From NCBI GenBank assembly GCA_012845835.1, contig JABAKD010000008.1:12971501-13035500 (forward strand): DNA of 64,000 bases, read 5' to 3'. The first letter of the stretch is position 1. Each line of letters begins with the position of its first letter. The stretch comes from Undaria pinnatifida (taxonomy: Eukaryota > Sar > Phaeophyceae > Laminariales > Alariaceae). The translations under genes were made by a program, and so were the position numbers. Of this stretch, positions 12,497 to 24,160 are shown one piece after another. The notes under the pieces are model-generated. The model was not told the DNA's origin. It saw only the letters and a list, made by a program, of their open reading frames with translations, and did no database searches.

Positions 12497-12760
12497 TTCT
12501 GGACAAGCCGTGGTCACAGGTGTCTTCTCTTCTCCCTCCCGGTCTTTGCCTTCAGTTTTGTCGCGCGGTGTAGGATTAAGCATTCGTTCCCACTTTTCAG
12601 CTTTTTATGTTGGTCGATTTCCATCGAATTTTACTAACTCACGCTCCCCCGCGCTTTTTTTTTTCGCAAGACAAAGTCCGCACGAGCGCGGACACGCACC
12701 TACGACCTTGCGGTTAGTAGGAACGAGATGCACCTACTGCTATATTGGGGACGCCCGCTG
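12497..12760 (-). mobile_element. tRNA-derived SINE-like element, family 2
   Basis: On the minus strand an A-box-like TAGCAGTAGGTG (12742-12731) is followed 42 nt later by a B-box-like GGTGCGTGTCC (12700-12690). Between them lies ACCGCAAGGTCGTAGG, which resembles the anticodon-arm to T-arm part of a tRNA. The far end, CTTCTGGACAAGCCGTGGT at 12497, is shared with the copy at 31003-31275. A tRNA head with pol III boxes plus an unrelated tail is the SINE layout. No flanking target duplication was established. Confidence 0.5.
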
Positions 12761-12954
12761 CCGGCTGCACTCCTTTATTCGAGGCTCAAAACACTTGGAG
12801 TTATAATACTGCAGGATACCCCTGGCACGGAAAGGCGTCTGTAATGAACGCCTCTTCCAGATAACCTCTGCGACTACCCGAAAGTCGCGACTTCGCGCCG
12901 AGTGCACAGGTGTAAACTAGCCCTGGGGTACCTCCAGGCATGGACGCTAGGGTA

Positions 12955-13060
12955 AGGGAGGAAGAAGCCGGAGGACTGCGGCCAATGACCTGGGGATGGA
13001 ACGTGGGCGAGGAATAGGATAGACTGCAGCGGTACCTGAAGAAAATCGAGAAATGGTTGG
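12955..13060 (-). repeat. Dispersed repeat, inverted relative to 15880-16000
   Basis: GAGGACTGCGGCCAATGACC followed by TGGGGATGG here is the reverse complement of the stretch at about 15945-15985. Adjoining sequence (CTATCCTATTCCTC against CATCCTATTCCTC) also matches. No coding content was identified. Confidence 0.55.
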
Positions 13061-14050
13061 CAGAGCTTCACAATGAGATATACTGTTTTACGGAAATACG
13101 CATATATATGTATATATTTTATCGGAATGGCATCTACGCTATATCGTCGGACGGCAAAAACAACAATAAAATGCTAATCGTAGGCAGTTGGAAAAACTTC
13201 GGCTTTTTTTTTTGTGACTATACGGGGGGGGGGGCATCCACCCGTGTTGCACAATCCTAGCAGGGATCGTGCTAATCCGCCCGCAGGGGGAGAGAAGAGG
13301 CGGGCATAGTAACCCGACAGAAAACGCGGACTCGTACGTCCGATTGGGCCACGAAGCCCTGAAAAAAAACGGGAAAAAACGTATCTGTCTGTCCTGGGCA
13401 GATTAGCAATGTGTTCCTACAGTAGTACTATATACTAACTCCCGGCAGAATATCAACGGTTTACTCATGTCAGTTTACTTGTTTTTTAGGTCATAACGAT
13501 GGGGGGAAGACTTGGAGGCTACACGCGAGGGTTGAAAAATCCATCCGGAGTGTGAATGAAGTTTTAACGACACGTAGTTGACGTGCTACGGTTAGTTCAC
13601 TCCGCACGAGCACCAATCGCATCATGTTGGCTTGGATGCCTTTCTGGGAATATTTTGTTGAGTGATGGACGTTGAAAACTCATCATGCTGCGCATTGTCC
13701 CGGAAGGAAAACATATTAATGTAACAGTGGGACGGTCGTCCCGTCGCAGGTTGATCTCTCTCTTGGTAGATGGAGGTGTGGAGACACAATAAGGTGGGTA
13801 TGTGCGTAACAGCACGATCAAGGGTCAGCGACGAGGAAACACCTCAGAGAGCCCTCCAGGAGCCAGGATGGCCTTGAAGGATTATCGTGATAACGAGGCG
13901 GTACGATGTAGGAGATAGGGCCTGGTATCCATGCAACAGTCCGAGAACAAAATATAAGATCGATATGACAACATCAAACATAAGCTCGTGATGGAATCGA
14001 GGCCATGCGGTGCTGCCATCATAATCCTCAAGACTCGTTGACAACAGTCG

Positions 14051-14288
14051 TTCTACGATAGTCCCCCCCAACTCTTCTTTAACGAAATCGCCGGTTTTGA
14101 AACCAGCTCCCGGCCGTATCTCCTGGAATGCAGTGCCCCTTGCCACCCCTACGTCATCGTGCGCTATTATAGTCCTTTGCAAACTGAAGGATATACATAC
14201 GATCATATGCGTTGGATAGCATCCCTCTTCTTGTCGAGCAGTCATGATACGACAAATCGCTGGTTTTCGGAAGGGGCTATCGTAGCAA
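14051..14288. mobile_element. MITE, copy 1 of a ~240-bp family
   Basis: The termini are inverted: TTCTACGATAGTCCCCCCC at 14051 and GGGGCTATCGTAGCAA ending at 14288. The interior is shared with 21763-22001 and 23805-24059, notably AACGAAATCGCCGGTTTTGA and CGTATCTCCTGGAATGCAGT. All three copies lie in the same orientation. There is no transposase inside. Confidence 0.75.
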
Positions 14289-15791
14289 CATTCATGAGCG
14301 TATCCCCGTGCAGATAGATCAAAGGGTTGAGGCATCCATTGGTTGGCCCGGGGATGCTCACTTACCGCCCCCTGCCTAACATCGCGAAAGTTCGTACTTT
14401 TTTCAAGCTTTGCTCATATCGAGCTTATATTTTATCGTCGGACTGGAAATAAGATATGAGCCAAGCTCAAAGTTGATATTTTACAGGCTACGGGCGGGTG
14501 TTCTCCACGGGCTCTTTGCGCTGGATAGCTACTGCCCGTTTGAAAGCATCGTTCCCCAGCACTGACTGACCCTGTCACCATTTTTTCCAGAACATATATA
14601 CATACAAATAAGGAGATTGGTTTACGAAGAAGCAAGCCCCCGTTGCCCTATCTGCAGCGCCGGAAACCCCGCTTGGGTCCACAGTGCAAGGGAGATCACC
14701 GAAACACCCTCCTCGACTGGTCCGCCAAAGGCGAAATGCCAACCACGCGATATTCCAGACGGGGGACCTAAGCTATTCTACCTCAACCAGGACTGAGACG
14801 GCGATTACCTGGGCACAGGATATATCAATTTATTTATTTTCCCCTGTGTAAGAAAATCCCTCCCAGCACACCAAATGTACCACGCTACTTACTAACGCGA
14901 CGAATGGAACGTCCCCTTGTTGATTATATAGAACTACCCACTGAACCACGCAGTCGAGTCGAGGTCGGTCAGGCGAGCCAGACCTTCGTCCTGCTCGTCC
15001 ATCACCCCCCCCCCACCTTCATCTGACGTGTTGTTATCTTCGCTGTATTAGAAGACAGAGAGGAGAGAAGGAGCAGAGAGCGGAGTGCTGGAGCTCTCCT
15101 CTCATGAGAGAAATTGCATAAAACGCCTACAAATGTATACGCAACCCTCTACAACATTTGTAACCGTCGTGCTGTGACGATCCAAACTGACACCCCTTTC
15201 AAAGAGAACACCCCGGAATGCTCGCCGCGTGAGTGTATCGTGTTCGCCGTTTCTTATAGAATCTTACCGGATGCTCGCCTGGTGATCTCGAAATATCGAC
15301 GGCCACTATGCGCGCGAGCGAGCGAACGGGCGAGCGAGCGTGCTACACCTTCGGCTCACCAACTACCATTGACTTTCCGAATCGAACCCCCGAGATTTAT
15401 TCGTATGATTGTCTTCGAAGGTGGTTTGTATCGCGTGTCTGGTACCCACAACCCGCTAATCGCGCCACGCTCTTCCCACAAAACGTTAAAAGGGACCTCA
15501 AGAAGCCTGACACCATAGAAGAGTCCTTTACAGGCGGGAACCTCACCGATGAAACATAAAAAAAATCGAGCCACGCCCTGGGACCACGATCATCTCACCA
15601 CAAAGTGTGGGTAACACAATTTTCAACATCAACCATGGTGGACCAACGGGGGAACCCGACCTCCGCGCGGGCCGTAGAACCGAGAACCCAGAACAAGTAG
15701 GTGTCTTACCATTTTGCTAACAAAACAAGTCACGGGGATGCAATTATGTTTGCCCTCCCGCAATATAGCGTAGACGCCGTTCCGATATTAA

Positions 15792-15855
15792 TCCAGAATC
15801 CTTCCGTAAATCAGTAGTGCATCTCCAGAATCCTTCCGTAAATCAGTAGTATCTC
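15792..15855. repeat. 32-bp tandem duplication
   Basis: TCCAGAATCCTTCCGTAAAT followed by CAGTAGT occurs twice, starting at 15792 and 15824. It has no recognised role. Confidence 0.85.
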
Positions 15856-15859
15856 TCGT

Positions 15860-16000
15860 ACCATGACTCTCTCCCAGCCTTTTCCTAATTTTCCCATCCC
15901 CACATCCTTCCTTTTCAGCTACTATAATACATCCTATTCCTCATCATCCCCAGGTCATTGGCCGCAACTCCTCCGGCTTGTGTTTTTCGATAAATCGTTT
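15860..16000 (+). repeat. Dispersed repeat, partner of 12955-13060
   Basis: A pyrimidine-rich stretch leads into CATCCCCAGGTCATTGGCCG, then CAACTCCTCCGGCTT. The reverse complement of this lies at 12955-13060. The remainder of 14300-16500 holds only short ORFs without family features. Confidence 0.5.
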
Positions 16001-16559
16001 TGCTGGCTGTGTGGTCGACCCTCGTTTGTCCGGGACCGACACATGGGATACCGGTTCGCGCTTCGTGCTCATGGCCTCCGGCCGCTCCTGCAACGAGCCG
16101 ATTATAATTCTTCACGCGTGAAATGAGTTCAGGTCCGGGAGGGATCAGGCCAGGGTGGATCAAGATGTCACATGCAAATGGTTGTGTGTGTGCGTGTGTA
16201 CACCAATGAGACATGCCGAAAATATCAGCAGTCTTCCAAACAATGCAAGCACCGCTTCAAAAATTATAGTGGTAGCATGAACCCTCGATCTTGGTCACCT
16301 CGGAGACAAGAGTGACGCGTGCCGTCGCGGTTGGCAGGAACGCATGCTGCCCTACAGCCGCGGCCACAAAATAGGGTGAACACGTAATAGCTCTCGCAAG
16401 GGCCGCTGCCATCGATCAGGATGCCAAGGGTCAGACACACAGTCCTGGCGGCCACTTGCAAGACACGCGTTTCGGTTACACACAGCAAGGGTCAGGTGGT
16501 GGCTACGGACATCACACCCATATCTCTGCCATCATTGCACATTAACCAGTCCCACCCCC

Positions 16560-17399
16560 GACCGCTTCGTTGAGCAACGCCCTGCCATGCGTCTCGGTCC
16601 GTCGCGCAACACGAATACTAACTCCAATGTGCGTTAGCCTGGCACCTTCCGCGCTGTCAACTGACGCCTCGACGGTGGTACGGCCCTCTCCACGCATCCG
16701 CCGTCAAAATTGCCAGGGGAGGCACCATATACTTCGTACGGTGCCCATGTCTCGCTCTCGTCCGGCGCTCAGCGCCGACCAGCCTCGATAGCTGTCCTTA
16801 CGCCCCGAGCGTTGCCCGTTGGTAACGGCAACCTGCCTCGACTTTCTGATACAGCACTTCTTGTTACCTCGACGAGCTCTCGTACGCTTTCGCTGCCCGG
16901 TGCCGTCAAAAGATGCCGTGTCACTGGCGTTTTTCCTGTACCACAGACTTCATAACCATGTATTGGCCGCCGCTCGGGCTTTGCCCCTGCTGCACCCAAG
17001 CCCCTCGTCTCGCCCACTTGTGTTCCCGTCTTTCTTTAGTGGCACCACTGCCACGACGGGAACTCTCGCCCCGAGTGGTACTTCTCTTCGCGCAACGCGC
17101 ACACCGGGATCTTCCTCGCCACGCCAGTCTGATTTTTCGCGAGGGCGTCGCCCCTCGCCTCGATCCTATACTCCCTCGCTCCCCTGGTTCCGACCATACG
17201 GTGACGGCTGGTTTGAGGTGCGGGGAGGCCAGCGCAGGGACCCTCCTTCACAGCAGCTGCAGCGACGGCCTTGCCCCCGCCTGCTCTGCCCGAGCGTTTG
17301 ACTCCCGGGCAACGTGCTTCGTTCCTGGGAGTCGGGGACCGCCTGCCGCCGCATTTGCGCGACATAGCCTTCGATTTACATGGATTTGAGTGAACCCCT
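16560..17399 (+). pseudogene. Probable 5' part of the gypsy element (undefined)
   Basis: A GC-rich, C-biased stretch matches the composition of the gypsy pol that follows. Short overlapping frames occur on both strands. No protease or gag signature could be identified with confidence, and no LTR was recognised. It is assigned to the element only by continuity of composition and position. Confidence 0.25.
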
Positions 17400-18330
17400 G
17401 TGGCCATCGAACGGCTGGGCGACGTTATCTGTAAGTTTCTGGATGTTTTTTTCCCAAATCCGACACGGATTCGGTTTCTGCTCTCTGATGCCTTTCGAGA
17501 ATTCGGTTCCGGAAGGCAGAGCACCTGCCACCTCCGGCCCCATCGCAGCAGCTCGATTGTGGCCAAAGAGATGGACACCATTTTCAACCAGTATCTCGCT
17601 GCCGGCCTGGTCCAACTTTCAATTTCGCCGTACTCGAGCCCTCTGGTGTTCATCCCGAAAACGTCTGGCGGTGTTCGAATCACTGTCAACTACAAGAAGC
17701 TCAACGACAGCAGCAGGCCCAGTCAGCTGCTCAACCTGCGCCTGAATCATGCCCTGGACTCTTTGCGCATAGGGCGCGTTTTTTCTCTCTTCGACCTGGC
17801 GCCGTCGTTCCATCAGATAACCGCGCACCAGGACATGGTTCCTCTCACGGCGTTCAACACCCCAGCGGGCCTGTACAAATGGCCAATTATGCCTCAGGGC
17901 AACAGACAATCGCCTAGTTGGTTTGTCACGATCGTTAACGAGGTTGCCAAGAGTTTGGAACAGGGTGCGGCGTGTACCTCGACGATGTGATTGTGTTCGA
18001 TTCAGACCCGTCGGCTCGTGTCAAGACTATGCATGCCCTCTTTGAGCGACTATGCAAGGACCATCTCAAGCTCTCTCCCCCGAAAGCCCGGCTCGCTGCG
18101 GCGGGCGCCGATTTCCTGGGTCACTCCGTCTCGCCCGCGCCCAAACGCAGAGAAAACATCGGCTTTGACTGTCGTGCCCATGCCCCGCCAACCCAAGCAG
18201 CTTCGTTCTCTGCTGAGCAACCTTTCGTACCACGGAAAGCTTCTGCGAGATACGTCGAAGCGGATTCGACCAAACACCGCCCTCCTCAAGCAAGGCGTCA
18301 AATTCTTGTTCACGCCGGCCATGGAAGCCA
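17400..18330 (+). pseudogene. Ty3/gypsy reverse transcriptase pseudogene
   Basis: The frame at 17400-17990 carries typical gypsy RT blocks: LVFIPKTSGGVRITVNYKKL (about 17640-17705), FSLFDLAPSFHQI with the motif A aspartate (about 17780-17820), and FNTPAGLYKWPIMPQGNRQS. The catalytic YLDD box (17975-17986) lies in another frame, so a frameshift near 17970 breaks the ORF. The product would copy element RNA into DNA. This copy is dead. Confidence 0.88.
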
Positions 18331-18800
18331 TTGTTGCGTGACTTGCTGGCAGACCTCACCGCTCCACCGGTCCTGGTCTTCCCCGACTGGGACTCCGTGA
18401 ACGACGACTCCCGCCCGTTCCCGGTGTACTGCGACGCCAGCATCGATGGCTTTGGCGCTACACTTGAGCAGAAGCAGCTCGACGGCTCCGTGAGGCTCAT
18501 CACCTGTGTCAGCCGCGCTACCCTCGACTAGGAAAGACCTTGGACTCCGCTCGATTTGGAAGCAGGTAGCATTACTTGGGCGATAAAACGTCTTCGAGGT
18601 TCCTTTTGGAGCACGAAGCTTTCGCGTTTTTTCGAATCACGAGGCTCTGAAAAATGCCGGCAAAAGGTGGGGACCACAACGCGCGAGCCCAGCGGTGGCT
18701 CGGTTATTTCACCGCGTTCGACAAAAAACACTCGAGTATCGAAAGGGCGGCGCCAACGGCAATGCCGATTTCCTCTCTCTTCTGCTACAGCCGGCAACTG
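18331..18800 (+). pseudogene. gypsy RNase H region
   Basis: RPFPVYCDASIDGFGATLEQ (about 18410-18470) contains the RNase H first catalytic Asp in the usual CDAS context. It is followed by SRATLD-stop and then by SITWAIKRLRGSFW in another frame. DHNARAQRW and LEYRKGGANGNADFLS, the C-terminal RNase H signatures of gypsy pol, follow in two further frames. At least three frame breaks lie between 18400 and 18750. Confidence 0.85.
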
Positions 18801-19559
18801 AGCACGACCGCAGTGGTTCGAGCCGCCTCACCCCTGCTGACGATGAGGCCATATACCTCGTCAGGGCCTGCGACCTACATCTCCCCTTCACGCCGGTCCC
18901 CTGCATTGGCTCGGGTGGGCTGGTGCTCCAGCCCGATAGTGCCGTTTTGAGTGGGCTCCCCTTGACCCCCAGTGACTTTCACGATTTTCGCGCACACGGG
19001 GCACGTATGAGGATTGACGACCTTCCAGCTCTATTTGGAGATTCGTCGCTCGTGTTTCTGCTTTCGTCGATACCGGTGACGCCCGCCTCGAGCGTGCGCC
19101 ATTTTCGCCGGCCGCCGACGCCACTTTTACTCTGGTTTCCGCTGTAACTTCAGGGGTTACTGCACCAGTTTTCATCTCTGCCGGCCCCTGCGGCCGCTTC
19201 GGAGGCGTCCGTGGCACTGCTGCGCTCGGACCTCATCTCCACCCGGGCACGCCGAAAAACAGCAGTTGCCGCCGGCGCCGCGCAGCTTGCTGTTGATCAT
19301 AGTTTCGGACCCGGCCGAGTCTCTCTGTTCGTGTCCTTCTCGAGCTAATCCTCTGATTCGCGTTCCGCGCACTCGACTGCCTTTAGCTGTCGCCTTGGGT
19401 CTCGGGTCCATCTCGGGTCCCAACGTCTGTCCCGGCGGTACCCATTCCGTCCGACCGCGACGGAGCGGAGCTTTTGAGCGCTCCGCGTTTAGGACTCCCG
19501 ACCCCTTCGGGACCTCTCTCCATCCCTAGGGCCGATTGGACGCCCTCGATGCTGTTGCC

Positions 19560-20480
19560 GACTTTGTTCTTTCCGCTGCACGTTGTTCGCGCGCCGACTG
19601 GAAAAGGTAGCAGCACGCAGAGCCTACGTGTTACGCCGTCATCCGAAAAAAAATATTATCGGCCGGCCATTGGCCCTGCCCACCGATGCCTTGGCTCGTT
19701 TTCTCTCGCACCTACGCCCCTCCCTTCTCGGAGACTCAGGAGCTCGCTGGCAAAGGCCGCCTCCAAACTACCGGCGACTGCATTGCCTTCCTCGTCCGTA
19801 ATCCAACCCCGACCCCCTATTCCCTGTGGCCGACGAGATGCGCGGCTTATCTTTTGGGTGACGAGCCAGGTCGTATTTATGTGCTGTTACTCAGGCGCAC
19901 TTGGATCATGAAAGCCTGTCATTCGACTTTCTTCTTACCATCTGGGGCGGCCCGTACACTTCGCATGCTCGAGCAATTCTATTGGTGGATAGGAACGAGT
20001 TTTTGGCGCCCACTGGTGGCTGCGCCACTGCATGAAGTGCCAAGCGCGAATGAAACCGCGTTCGACGCTCCGTTGGCCCTTCATCTCGATTCCTCTGCCT
20101 CCGGGGCCGGCAATCGCGGCCAGCGTAGATTATTGCGGGCCACTGCCGGTCACGCCCCAACGTAACACCTCTACCTTACTTTTCACCGATCGTTTTAGCC
20201 GCCGCGCGGACATGTTCACTGTCACTGCCGCTGATTTTACAACCGAGGGTACGGCCAACGTCCTTATCAACCGGTATTTTCTTCTTTGGGGGCGTCCGCG
20301 TAGTATCCTCTCGGACCACAGTTTCTAGTTCTGCTCTAAGCTTTCACACGTCGTCTACGAGCTTCTTAGTGCTCGTAACATCGCCACCAGCCCCTGTCAC
20401 CCGAGCGGTAGCGGCGGTATGGAGCGTGCCATCCATATAACGGCACAAACGCTGGTGGCTGGATCGTCAACGAGCGCCAA
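19560..20480 (+). pseudogene. gypsy integrase core
   Basis: The zinc-binding part reads ACHSTFFLPSGAARTLRMLE and, after a frame change, CMKCQ (about 20028-20040). The catalytic core carries SVDYCGPLPVTP, LLFTDRFSRRADMF and RSILSDHSF (20130-20328), then HPSGSGGMERAIH (about 20395-20440), which supplies the usual Glu region. An integrase would insert element cDNA into the host genome. Multiple frames and stops show decay. Confidence 0.85.
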
Positions 20481-21726
20481 GATGACTTGGGATGCGCAAC
20501 TACATCACGTAGAAATCGTCTACAACAATTCAGAGCCGCAACTGGCCCGGCCCCCAACGAGGTTCGCATCGGCAAGCAACCGCACCTTCCTCTCACTATA
20601 TTTTCGATCGCTTTGGAGTCGCCGACCATCAGGGTCTGGCCCGCCATCACCTTGCATATTGCGACCTAGTGTCGGATCGCAAACAGCGCGAGGAACATTA
20701 TTGTTCGCAAAATGCAGCCTTGACAGTTGCTCGTGTGGAACCGTGCAACTCAGCCCTCTTGGATTTTGCATCAGGTCCCCTACTTCGTTGTGGATAATTG
20801 GCCTTGGCGGTATAACACGGCCTCCACTTTTCGCGAAGGCGCAAAGGCCGGCACGGATGCGAAGGTGCTCAAGACCAAATTTTCCCTCAATCGGACGGGC
20901 CCTTACAGGATCCGTGCAGTCGACCCCTGTCCCTCTAGCGACACACCGGACGGTTCCCTCCTCGGAGATAAACTCCTCCATTGGAAACTCCCCACGGAGT
21001 TGCCCGGCGCAGATGCGCACCACCCGTATCTCCGTCGAGCGCTGCAAGCCCTGCACCAACCCCCACGACCGCGACGACATGCCTAAGTATCTTCCGGATG
21101 GGTTGACGCGGTACGTACTCAACAATTTTACGAAAAAATCCCCCCCATATCACGTGACCCAAGACGACGTGTCGGCGCCCCTCCAGCGGCTAGAGGTGGA
21201 GAGGACCACCGGCAGGGCCATTAATCCTTCCGCGGTAGAGGCGGGGTCATCGCGGTGATGTACGAGGCGCGTTGGACTGGGCTCCCTCGCCCTTCATGGA
21301 ACGGGAAATGGGCCTCCAGCTCTCACGGCAACAGGTTTTGCTCTGTTGGGCTGGCATTCCGAACCAGCACCGCCAAACCAACCGCCTACACCGTCAGATG
21401 AGCATTGGTGCTGTACGACAGAAAATTTCCCGCGTAAACGGTGAGCGATTTTTGGCACCTGGCTATGGTTGTGTGCCGCGCGCTGACTGGTTTCGCCATT
21501 ACGTCACTAAGGTGCTCCCGCACGGGGCCCGTTTTTGGTACAAAGCTGACGACGGCTTGTGGTAGTTGGGAAAAATCAGCGCTCGTACCACCACCGACGG
21601 GGAATATTTGATGAATTTTCTGGATGACCTGCTGGGATCGTCCAAGCTTCCGCTCTCTCCGACTCACTACACGGCTTCGACAGGAGGGGTTAAAGGTGCT
21701 TGGTGCCTGAAAATTCGTCGCGGTAG
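20481..21726 (+). pseudogene. gypsy integrase C-terminal region
   Basis: The sequence continues collinearly in shifting frames: GRTGPYRIRAV-type text near 20890, MPKYLPDGLTRYVLNNF at about 21080-21130, and HVTQDDVSAPLQRLEVE at about 21150-21200. Then 21272-21565 encodes RFLAPGYGC and RFWYKADDGLW before a stop. The frame resumes after the stop with LGKISARTTTDGEYLMNFLD to about 21726. The aromatic W-Y-K-x-D-D-G-L-W / GKI pattern resembles a small Tudor/SH3-type beta-barrel, a possible chromatin-targeting module. That last point is inference. Confidence 0.65.
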
Positions 21727-21762
21727 ATGATTTGCAGGTGGGATTCAAATGAACATTCTGCC

Positions 21763-22001
21763 GTTCAACGGTAGCCCCCCCCCAACTTTTCGTTAACGAA
21801 ATCGCCGGTTTCAAAAGCAGCCCTCGGTCGTATCTTCTGATATATGGTGTCCCTGGACACCCCGACGTCACCGATCGATACACCTTTGCACATAAGAAAA
21901 TATATGGATACTTCTTTTTCAATAATATCCTTCCTTGTGCCGAGCAGCCATGAAACGTTCGTTCAAGAATATCGCTGGTTTTGGGGGGGGCTATCGTAGA
22001 A
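21763..22001. mobile_element. MITE, copy 2
   Basis: Same family as 14051-14288. The left end GTTCAACGGTAGCCCCCCCC is diverged and the right end GGGGGGGGCTATCGTAGAA is well preserved. It lies about 40 bp beyond the last recognisable gypsy codon. Confidence 0.72.
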
Positions 22002-23804
22002 TCAATCCGTTGATGAATCTCGAGGTGTGGACGTGGTCAGTTGACGTTCACGCCACCACCACGCTCGAGTGTTTTAATTCTGTTTTGCTGGTTTTTGGTT
22101 CCGGTTCTTCAGGGTGTTCGTTTTTCGTTTTTCTGGGTGTTCCCTCGCTTAATTTTCATGAAAGAGCGTCTTCCATTATTCCTCTGCTTGGTTTCGACGT
22201 CGTCTTCGCAGGGTTACACGCGATGTCCCTTCCACGCGTGAGCAAAGCTTCGTGCGCAGTGATCTGGTGTGCTTTTTGATACCACTCGGGGTTGTTGTCG
22301 CGATGTTTTGAACTATATCGTCTTCAGCCGTGGCATTTTCCTCTTTTTTTGTATGTTAGTCACCAACATCCCTCGGACGCAGGCGATCGCTCTTGCCACC
22401 ATCGCCGTTGGTTCCCCGATTTCCTTATCCTGTTGTTCCTTTTGTCCCATTCCCCGCGTTAATCTGAGGACGGCGATTGCTCTAGCGTCTGGCGATTTCA
22501 CCTTTTACGCTGTTTTTTCTGTGTTCCGTTTTCCGTTATCCGTTCTCCGTCGTCTGTTTTCTGGGTGGACATTTTTCCTGGGGCTTGGTAGCCTCGCAGG
22601 GTAGAGGTGTGGGATTGGGTGTTGAAGAGTCGCATCGTCGAGTAATGTTCTAGACCGTGGAACCGGTGCTTCCCCGAACCTTTCCTATTTCTGCCTATTC
22701 GGCTCCTCAGTGTGGGCTAGTGTTATGGTACTGTCCTGGGAGCCTAAAAAAGGCTTAAGATCCAGGACATAGGCATGGATAAGGGATAAAAAGGGTTCAT
22801 ACGCGTTGGAAGGCGTGTGCGTGTAGGAAAAGAGGGGGATGAAATTGCCTCACCCGCGCAAAACGCCCAGATATCCCGTGACTCGTGACACAAGGGAATG
22901 TTACAAAGAACTTCTCTTAAGGATACACAAGTGAGTGAACATCGTGGAGCCTGCTTAGTAGATAGACCTGCAAGGTGCTGCTTGTGTCCGTATCAGGCCT
23001 TCCTATGAAACCGCATGTAGTGAAATCTTACGGGTGTTTCTTAGTTCAGAGTGTGCGCTTTGATCGTAGTACACACAACTTTCTCTCTCTCTCTCAGTTT
23101 TTTTCATTTTTCTTCGTGCGAGTAGCGGGTCGTCTCGTCTCCGCCTCGAACATGCTGCCCGACGGCCGTTTCCGCCGTCACGAGTAGCGATACTCTTCCG
23201 CTTCGGATCGATATGTCGACGGTACCCGTAACTTGATGCTAGTCAACAGCCACCAGTATATTGCTGACCTGCATCGGTATACTGGCCGCGATTGTCTTGA
23301 ATACAGGAACGTTAGACTTGAAGCAAGTGATGTCAGCTTTCTGGGACTTTTTCCGGGATTGCCCGCCGATTGCTCGCCGATCCGGGAGCAGGACCGCGAG
23401 ACTTCCCAAATGGCAGCGGGTAACGTGTGCGCGGAGGGTCAAAGTGACTTGCCGAGTGTTAACGATACAGGAGGCATCGGTGCTGGGAGGCACCACTTCG
23501 CGTTGTATGGCTTCTTCTCGTAGATTGCTTCTTTCTTACCTCAACAAAGGCCTGGTGCAGGTCAAGGACGCATGCGGCGGTAGAAATGCACGCCTTTTTT
23601 ACTGGAGCTCCTCAATTAAGAGCTTTCATCATGTTTATGGTTTTTGACACTGACGCTACATTGTCAGATGGCAAATGAAGTAAAAATAATAATCAAGAGC
23701 TTCTAGACCATCTAAACCAAAAAAACGATTTTAAGCAAACCAAAATTGCAATCCGGCGAAAGTAACCTGTGTTCCCCTGGTATTATACCAAACAGTAAAT
23801 GAGT
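22002..23804. other. No recognisable gene
   Basis: T-rich on the plus strand, with several short ORFs but no family motifs. A segment near 22720-22930 (TGTTATGGTACTGTCCTGGG onward) has an LTR-like feel, but no second copy was found in the window, so it is not called. Confidence 0.45.
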
Positions 23805-24059
23805 CGTTCTGCGGTAGCCCCCACACCTTTTCTCTACCGAAATCGCCGGTTTTGAACCCAGATCCCGGTCGTATATCCTGAAAAACGGTGCCGCTTGCCC
23901 CCCCGACGTCATCGTTCGACCGTCCTTTGCAAACAAGAAAATAAATTATGATTTCGTTTTTCATAGCATCCTTCCTCGTGTCGAGCAACCATGAAACATG
24001 ATGATGAAATGTCCGTTAAAGAAAATCGCTGTTTTTTTTGGGGGGGGGCTATCGTAGAA
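23805..24059. mobile_element. MITE, copy 3
   Basis: Left GTTCTGCGGTAGCCCCCACA, right GGGGGGGGGCTATCGTAGAA. The interior AAATCGCCGGTTTTGAACCC, CGTATATCCTGAAAAACGGT and CGAGCAACCATGAAAC match the other two copies. An arm of the 34-753 element family follows directly (24070-24160, CGACGATTTTGGGCTAAGGA). Confidence 0.75.
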
Positions 24060-24069
24060 TCAGTCTAAA

Positions 24070-24160
24070 TTGGGCTAAAGAAGAACGACATTGCGACGAT
24101 TTTGGGCTAAGGAGCATCGTCATCGAGAAAAAAAATGGCCAAAACGTGATACCTCTATTG
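24070..24160. mobile_element. Single right-type arm of the 34-753 element family
   Basis: GCGACGATTTTGGGCTAAGG, ATGGCCAAAACGTGATACC and the terminal CCTCTATTGTG match the right arm of the first element (672-753). The left arm was not found. It begins about 10 bp after a MITE end. Confidence 0.55.
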